64,000 nt of DNA from Eupeodes corollae (taxonomy: Eukaryota > Arthropoda > Insecta > Diptera > Syrphidae), in NCBI RefSeq assembly GCF_945859685.1, contig NC_079147.1, positions 59,550,946 through 59,614,945 of the forward strand, written 5' to 3'. Below are positions 57,921-64,000 of this stretch, in pieces. A model generated the notes under the pieces. It made no database searches. It worked only from the letters and a program-made list of their open reading frames with translations, and was not told the origin of the DNA. The stretch's first letter is position 1. The number at the start of each line of letters is the position of its first letter. Made by a program: the position numbers and the translations under genes.

Positions 57921-58408
57921 ACTAAATATCAATTTTGAAGGTAAACGTTCCTCAAGTTAAAAAAACTTAATTTTTGTAATAAATTCAAAAAAAAATGTCC
58001 TCCAGAAAGTGAGTAATATCACAAATTTCTAAAATTGTTTTTGAAAAGTGGAAGATTTTGAAACTGAAACTAGAAGAAATTCTAAAATTTACCAAAAATA
58101 TGCACAAATTTATAACGTGAAAGTTACAATACAAAAATTGCTTTTTTAAGTTATTTAAAGGTTTTTTTTTTTAATTATTTTAGATAAATAAAAAGAACCA
58201 TATTTTTAAGAATAAGGTAACCTAAAACGAAAACAAGATATTTTGAATGCATCAAAGAATTACTTATATTTATAACAACTTAAGAGGAAAGTATTTTATA
58301 ATTTCACGGTATTTTTTTAAAGATATTATTTTTCCTTTATTTTATTTGAAAAAAAGATTAAAATTCAATATTAATATTTTCTGTTTATTTTCTGTTTTTG
58401 TTAACCAG
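57921..58408. other. heph intron before the RRM3 exon
   Basis: AT-rich; ends ttctgtttttgttaaccag as splice acceptor. Confidence 0.7.
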
Positions 58409-58501
58409 GTGTATATGGTGATGTGCAACGTGTAAAAATTTTGTACAACAAAAAAGATTCAGCTCTTATACAAATGGCCGAACCTCAACAGGCATACTTA
58501 G
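58409..58501 (+). CDS. heph: hephaestus exon: middle of RRM3
   Basis: This 93-nt exon has two bases completing the Gly codon opened by the 34-nt exon, 30 codons (VYGDVQRVKILYNKKDSALI and on to MAEPQQAYL), and one base of the next codon. It supplies the beta-2/beta-3 part of RRM3. The acceptor is gttaaccag|gt and the donor is cttag|gtaagtg. In the alternative frame used when the 34-nt exon is skipped, translation reaches TAA at 58433-58435, 66 nt before the exon's 3' end. The rest of RRM3 and RRM4 lie beyond the right edge. Confidence 0.95.
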
Positions 58502-59365
58502 GTAAGTGTTTTTTTTAATTTGTTTAATATATGATAAAATAACATAAATCTATATGCATACTGATAAACACGTGCTGTTATAAATTAATTCCTTCTTTAC
58601 CTAACAAAATAAATTAATTTCCTCACAATATCCATGCAAATAAAATTTAAAAAAAAAAGATCAAAAGCAAATAATATTCCACGAACAGAGCAATAATAAA
58701 TTTCTGTTTAATATCAATCATATTATTAACAGGAATTATTGTAAGTCCAAGTCTATTTGTTGTAAATTATAGAGCGACTTCATATTTATTTTTCTTCTGT
58801 TCCATTCAAAAACAAAAATAATAAAGTATATTATTTAACAGAGAAAAAATTAATTAAACACTAGGTATAAACTACCTGCTGCAAATATCGAATACATCAG
58901 AATATATGTAAAGACAGAAAACAAAGCTAAAAACAACACAAAAAAAAGAAAACACGCATATAATATTCACAAAAGAAATAAAAGAAAGGCACTTATCCTC
59001 CGAGGCTGCTTGCACGGCTACGCTAGCCAAGCCAGTGCCAGCCCTGTTAGCCGTACTCGTGCTGGCCTTCGTTCCCTTGTGAATGGAAGTAATTTACCCT
59101 TAGGACTTTTATGCAGGGAATTACCTCAATCTCGGTGCTCGAACTTTCACATGCCAACATACAACCTAGTATAAAGTGGTGGCAGACCTATCCTAGAAAT
59201 TGCGGGCCAAAAGTTTAAAATTTTTAATGGGAACATGCATTGCGAAAAAATTATACCAGTCGAGAAAAAAAAACACCAAACAGGAAAACTTTAAGCATTG
59301 AACTATTCTTTAAAAAGCAAATGTATGAAAAGAACATTTTAAAGTTCATTAAAGTTTTACTTAAT
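58502..59365. other. heph intron; unexplained GC-rich block inside
   Basis: AT-rich except 58985-59200, which is clearly GC-richer (for example gctagccaagccagtgccag) and readable in more than one plus frame (GYASQASASPVSRTRAGLRS in one, AACTATLAKPVPALLAVLVL in another). I do not recognise the block. Confidence 0.5.
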
Positions 59366-60380
59366 TTATACCAATTAGGTGAACGAATTATAAACTCCAA
59401 TAACTCTTTTTTTAAATTATTTTCTAGCAACTGAAACTTTTAATGTTAACTTGACAAATTCATAAAAGTAAAATTACCATTTCTTAATTTTTCAAAATAT
59501 ATCACATGTCGAAAATGGTATAAATATTATCAAAGATCAATATAATTGTCACTATTTTCGTAAGAAGATAGTATATTGTGTTTTGTACCTTCTGAATGGT
59601 ATAGTTTATAGCTAGTTTTTTTTTTAATTTTAAACACATTTTGTTTGTATGGTTAGAAAAGCAAATTGCATGATTAAAGAAAAAGAAATGTTCAATTTAA
59701 AAAAATTCCCATATAAAGAAACCTTTATAACTAAGATTACTACGTTTCATTCAACTGGTATAATTATGCTTAACTAATTCAGTACCCTTGCACAGTTCTT
59801 AAATTTAAAATGACTAAACAGTTAACACGCTTAATGATACAAATCTGAAAAATAAGGAACTTTAAAAACATATTATTAATTCTTATTGTGTTTCTCACTG
59901 GTATAAAGTTAATTATGTTTCTTATCGATGCTCTTCGATTTATGTTTTAATTAAAGTTTAACAAAAGAAATGCTTAACAAAATCCAAATCACTCTTTACG
60001 AACCCAATGGTCTAAAAAAAAAGACACATATTTCAGTCATTAGAAAATATATAAGCTGTGTGTAGTTATGAACTCCAGTGTTATAAAGGTTGTGAACATT
60101 CATCAATTTAAAGTTAAATGGTATAAAGCTGGTTAAACTATAAAAACAACAAATTCTCATGAAACTAAATGATACAGACAAGTTCTAGAGTTTGTTTAAG
60201 TATTTTTTTGTTAGCATTTTGAAACCATAGAAGAAAATCGTTTCATTCTTAATTTATTCCCGACTGGTATAATTGTTTAACTACATCCCATACTCCAGTC
60301 GCTCCCATTCATACAAAAATTATTGATAAAACTAATGGTATATTTTTAAATTTTAACATAAGAATTATTATTTGGTATGA
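59366..60380 (+). repeat. cluster of TGGTATAA-type words
   Basis: TGGTATAA or a one-base variant occurs at 59516, 59597, 59756, 59899, 60119, 60265, 60336 and 60373, plus a reverse copy at 59366. Several intervals are 143-150 bp. Two copies share longer context (cgtttcattc ... actggtataatt ... ttaacta at about 59742-59775 and 60240-60283), suggesting a decayed tandem or dispersed unit. Confidence 0.6.
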
Positions 60381-61824
60381 AACTGGTCTAAAAAGTTCGA
60401 GACGTAAAATCCCCTATTTTGTATGACTTCTGAACGTGAACTGAACGTGGTACGCGACCAATAGTTTGCCATTACGGATTCAGTGTTCTACTTTATATAG
60501 TATAACCAAAACCAACAACAGTGTGTTGTGAAAATTTTATATCAACGTGTACCTTTGGTAGGCTTGTAGGTAAAGGTAGATAGGTAGGTCTCGCTAGGTA
60601 TGTACCTTATAGTTAATTCCGGTGCCGGTGAATGACGCAGCCGAATGCAGGAATTCATATTTAATAATATGTTTACGATAAAGCGCAATGGGGGTATGCT
60701 ATTATAACAATGGTTTAACATTTTTGTAAGCACAACGTCCCCCAACCCTTCCGCCCAACCCCTCCCACACCCAACACGTACACAGTGACGCCTACCAAAA
60801 ACCTCCCAAAAGGGATTGGAGCTCAAGCTCAGTAAGTTTTACACATAGTTATTTACATACATATACATACGAGTTTCAACCGCTATCACTATCTGTCTCT
60901 GTGGCAAATTGCATATTTGGTTATATTTATACGAGTTTATAATATTGTCGCTTACAATAAGAGTTAAGAATTTTTAATAATAAAAGATTTAATTTTTTTT
61001 GGTAATTTTGTTTGTCATCATATCGAATGAGAACAAATTCAGTGACAGCAACAAGGATTCACGGTCTATAGGTACATAAAACATACAACCATCATTGGAA
61101 TGCTTTATTGAAGCCATTGTAAACTTTATACCTATATAGTTGCTTGCGTTTCACCAAATTGGTATAAAATAAATGAAAACAATAAGCAGATTTGGTAAAT
61201 TTTGATAAGTATAAAACTGAAAATTAAAATGAAAAATTGTAAAACAGCCATCAGGATGCAGGATATGAGTGAAGAGTAGATACATAAATATATGAAATAT
61301 TTATTCCCGGATGTAAGCTCCCAAACCCCTTCTGTAATGATGGAATGTCACTTTGCGTGGTTTGCATCGGCATCAGATAGAAAATCAAAAAAGATTCATG
61401 AAACCAACAAAAACAAAAATTACACCAAAACGATAAATATTCAAAATAATTTATCTATTTAATTACGAAAATATTTTAAAGTAGATTATTTTATTTTTGT
61501 TGGTTGTAGCATAGAAAAATAATAAATTACTCAATACTGAAATTCGCCATCACTGACAATCGTGTCATGAATTCCATTGTTGTTAATTATTGCGTGATGG
61601 GATCAAGTTTGATAATAAATTAATTTGTTGAAATTTTTATATTTTAATGAAAGTTTTACATTTTTATAGTCAATGTTTTGGAATCTACTAAAAAAAATGT
61701 TACAAAATTTGTACGAAAAAACAATTAAGCAAAGAATCATCCACCAAGCTTTTTTTTCGCTTTTTGATGAATGTCAAATTAGCAAAGAATTATCCACCAA
61801 TTAAAATCTATTAAGTTGATTTTT
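60381..61824. other. heph intron, no gene seen
   Basis: Contains a dense patch of taggta-type words (60555-60607) and another TGGTATAA (61160). No coding evidence; the 94-codon minus frame at 60542-60826 is unrecognisable. Confidence 0.55.
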
Positions 61825-63077
61825 GAATATGAATATGAATATGAATATGAATATGAATATGAATATGAATATGAATATGAATATGAATATGAATATGAAT
61901 ATGAATATGAATATGAATATGAATATGAATATGAATATGAATATGAATATGAATATGAATATGAATATGAATATGAATATGAATATGAATATGAATATGA
62001 ATATGAATATGAATATGAATATGAATATGAATATGAATATGAATATGAATATGAATATGAATATGAATATGAATATGAATATGAATATGAATATGAATAT
62101 GAATATGAATATGAATATGAATATGAATATGAATATGAATATGAATATGAATATGAATATGAATATGAATATGAATATGAATATGAATATGAATATGAAT
62201 ATGAATATGAATATGAATATGAATATGAATATGAATATGAATATGAATATGAATATGAATATGAATATGAATATGAATATGAATATGAATATGAATATGA
62301 ATATGAATATGAATATGAATATGAATATGAATATGAATATGAATATGAATATGAATATGAATATGAATATGAATATGAATATGAATATGAATATGAATAT
62401 GAATATGAATATGAATATGAATATGAATATGAATATGAATATGAATATGAATATGAATATGAATATGAATATGAATATGAATATGAATATGAATATGAAT
62501 ATGAATATGAATATGAATATGAATATGAATATGAATATGAATATGAATATGAATATGAATATGAATATGAATATGAATATGAATATGAATATGAATATGA
62601 ATATGAATATGAATATGAATATGAATATGAATATGAATATGAATATGAATATGAATATGAATATGAATATGAATATGAATATGAATATGAATATGAATAT
62701 GAATATGAATATGAATATGAATATGAATATGAATATGAATATGAATATGAATATGAATATGAATATGAATATGAATATGAATATGAATATGAATATGAAT
62801 ATGAATATGAATATGAATATGAATATGAATATGAATATGAATATGAATATGAATATGAATATGAATATGAATATGAATATGAATATGAATATGAATATGA
62901 ATATGAATATGAATATGAATATGAATATGAATATGAATATGAATATGAATATGAATATGAATATGAATATGAATATGAATATGAATATGAATATGAATAT
63001 GAATATGAATATGAATATGAATATGAATATGAATATGAATATGAATATGAATATGAATATGAATATGAATATGAATA
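61825..63077 (+). repeat. perfect (GAATAT)n tandem array, ~209 units
   Basis: 1253 bp of uninterrupted gaatat hexamers with no base change that I can find. Every frame without a stop is therefore open and would read as dipeptide repeats; these are artefacts of the repeat. The array sits in a heph intron, with ordinary AT-rich sequence on both sides. Confidence 0.99.
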
Positions 63078-64000
63078 AGCAATTCAAAACCATAAAATGT
63101 GAAATTTAAATCTAATTGCTGGAAAATATTTACAGTTTCATTAAATTGATTTATGATTTGTTAACCATCTTCTTGGGGGCTGCTTTTTTAAGCTGATTTT
63201 TTGTGGGAAATCAACGTTAAGGAAAAACATAATGAATGATAAGTTCAAAGTTGTCACAACAAACTAACGTTAACTCTAAATGTTGTTTTCCTTACTTGAA
63301 TTTTACATTTTCTATATACAAACCGAAATATTCACTTTATCCCATCCCAAACTGCCCTTAAAATTTGTAAATCATTCACCTTAATTTTTTTTATAGTTGT
63401 AGGATAAGTTAGATTATAAAAGCTATGAAAGTCCTCTAAATTGCTTCTTTTTTATATCCCTGATCATGTTTCACCTGCGAGAATGACAATTACATAACAT
63501 TTTATAGCTCTTGTTACTAACGTTATATAAGACATCTGTCCAAAAGGATACTTTCATGCATTTCACATTCTGTCTGTAAATCCTTATCCATTTAATTTTC
63601 CAACTCCTTCTTTCAAGTCTATAAAAAAAGAAAACTATTTAATGACTTCACAAGAAATCATTACCTATTACAAAATTGTATTTTTATTAACAAAAAAGAA
63701 AAAAATTTAAAACAAAAAAGTAGGTACCTACTTATCAAAGCAGCAGGAAAAGGATCTATAAACTAGCTTAAATAGAATGTAAGGGAAATAAGGACGAAAT
63801 AAAATTCGGTGTTAGTACAACTTTTTTGCAACTTTGAAAGCAATTTCTTATTTTTTCTTTTTGCTCTCGTATTCGATCATCCAATTAGCAACAGAGTAGG
63901 TACGAGGAATAAACTTTTTAGTGCCATTGTGTCCTTTTATTATTTCTTCGTTGCTTGGACCTATTTGAAAGGAAGGTAAGAAGAGGAAAAATGTTTAAAA
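63078..64000. other. heph intron, no gene seen
   Basis: AT-rich to the window edge; the next heph exon is not reached. Confidence 0.6.

Noticed and set aside
58247..58435. 62-codon plus frame as a gene
   Set aside because: Mostly intron; its end is the alternative frame of the RRM3 exon, relevant only to exon skipping.
61825..63077. CRISPR-like array
   Set aside because: Unit is 6 bp with no spacers; a simple tandem repeat in an animal genome.
61801..63109. Four very long open frames (420-430 codons) on both strands
   Set aside because: They are simply the (GAATAT)n array read in stop-free frames; dipeptide repeats, no real start context or domain.

Overview
The window is animal nuclear DNA, almost certainly from a fly (Diptera). 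It is AT-rich, with six short spliced exons on the + strand spread over about 44 kb and many insect-type transposable elements between them. The exons encode consecutive parts of one protein that I recognise as the insect polypyrimidine-tract-binding protein, hephaestus (heph, PTBP family). No other host gene is evident. I cannot name the species.

Host gene. The exons are 14100-14371 (RRM1), 39547-39828 and 39894-40179 (linker and RRM2), 40299-40492 (linker and start of RRM3), 45023-45056 (a 34-nt exon in RRM3) and 58409-58501 (middle of RRM3). Reading phases join correctly at every junction inside the window, and all introns are GT-AG. The first coding exon(s), the end of RRM3, RRM4 and the 3' end lie outside. 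Everything else is intron: more than 14 kb before RRM1, 25 kb between RRM1 and RRM2, 4.5 kb and 13.4 kb either side of the 34-nt exon, and at least 5.5 kb at the right edge. Skipping the 34-nt exon creates a stop 8 codons into the next exon, as in the autoregulated 34-nt exon of vertebrate PTBP1 and PTBP2.

Mobile elements. (1) A very young Ty1/copia element at 8602-12934 has identical 193-bp LTRs, a 5-bp target duplication and a half-tRNA-iMet primer site; one in-frame stop interrupts its polyprotein. (2) Many decayed non-LTR retrotransposons belong to at least nine families, labelled A to I here; most are recognisable by reverse-transcriptase motifs. (3) Tc1/mariner-type transposons occur, two of them hosting or invading LINEs. 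(4) A Helitron remnant was invaded by a LINE that was itself invaded by a SINE. (5) A tRNA-Asp-like SINE family has seven copies, two with 13-14 bp target duplications. (6) A near full-length 5S-rRNA-like sequence sits in a LINE.

Other structure. A perfect (GAATAT)n array of about 209 units lies at 61825-63077. A recurring TGGTATAA word clusters at 59.4-60.4 kb and recurs at 8.4, 13-14.5 and 61.2 kb. TTCGGAT/ATCCGAA words cluster at 1.6-2.2 kb and include an 18-bp-arm hairpin. Nothing looks like an operon, a CRISPR array or a prokaryotic defence locus. The most interesting points are the probable exon-skipping autoregulatory switch of heph, the nested elements, the pure hexamer array and the unexplained repeated words.
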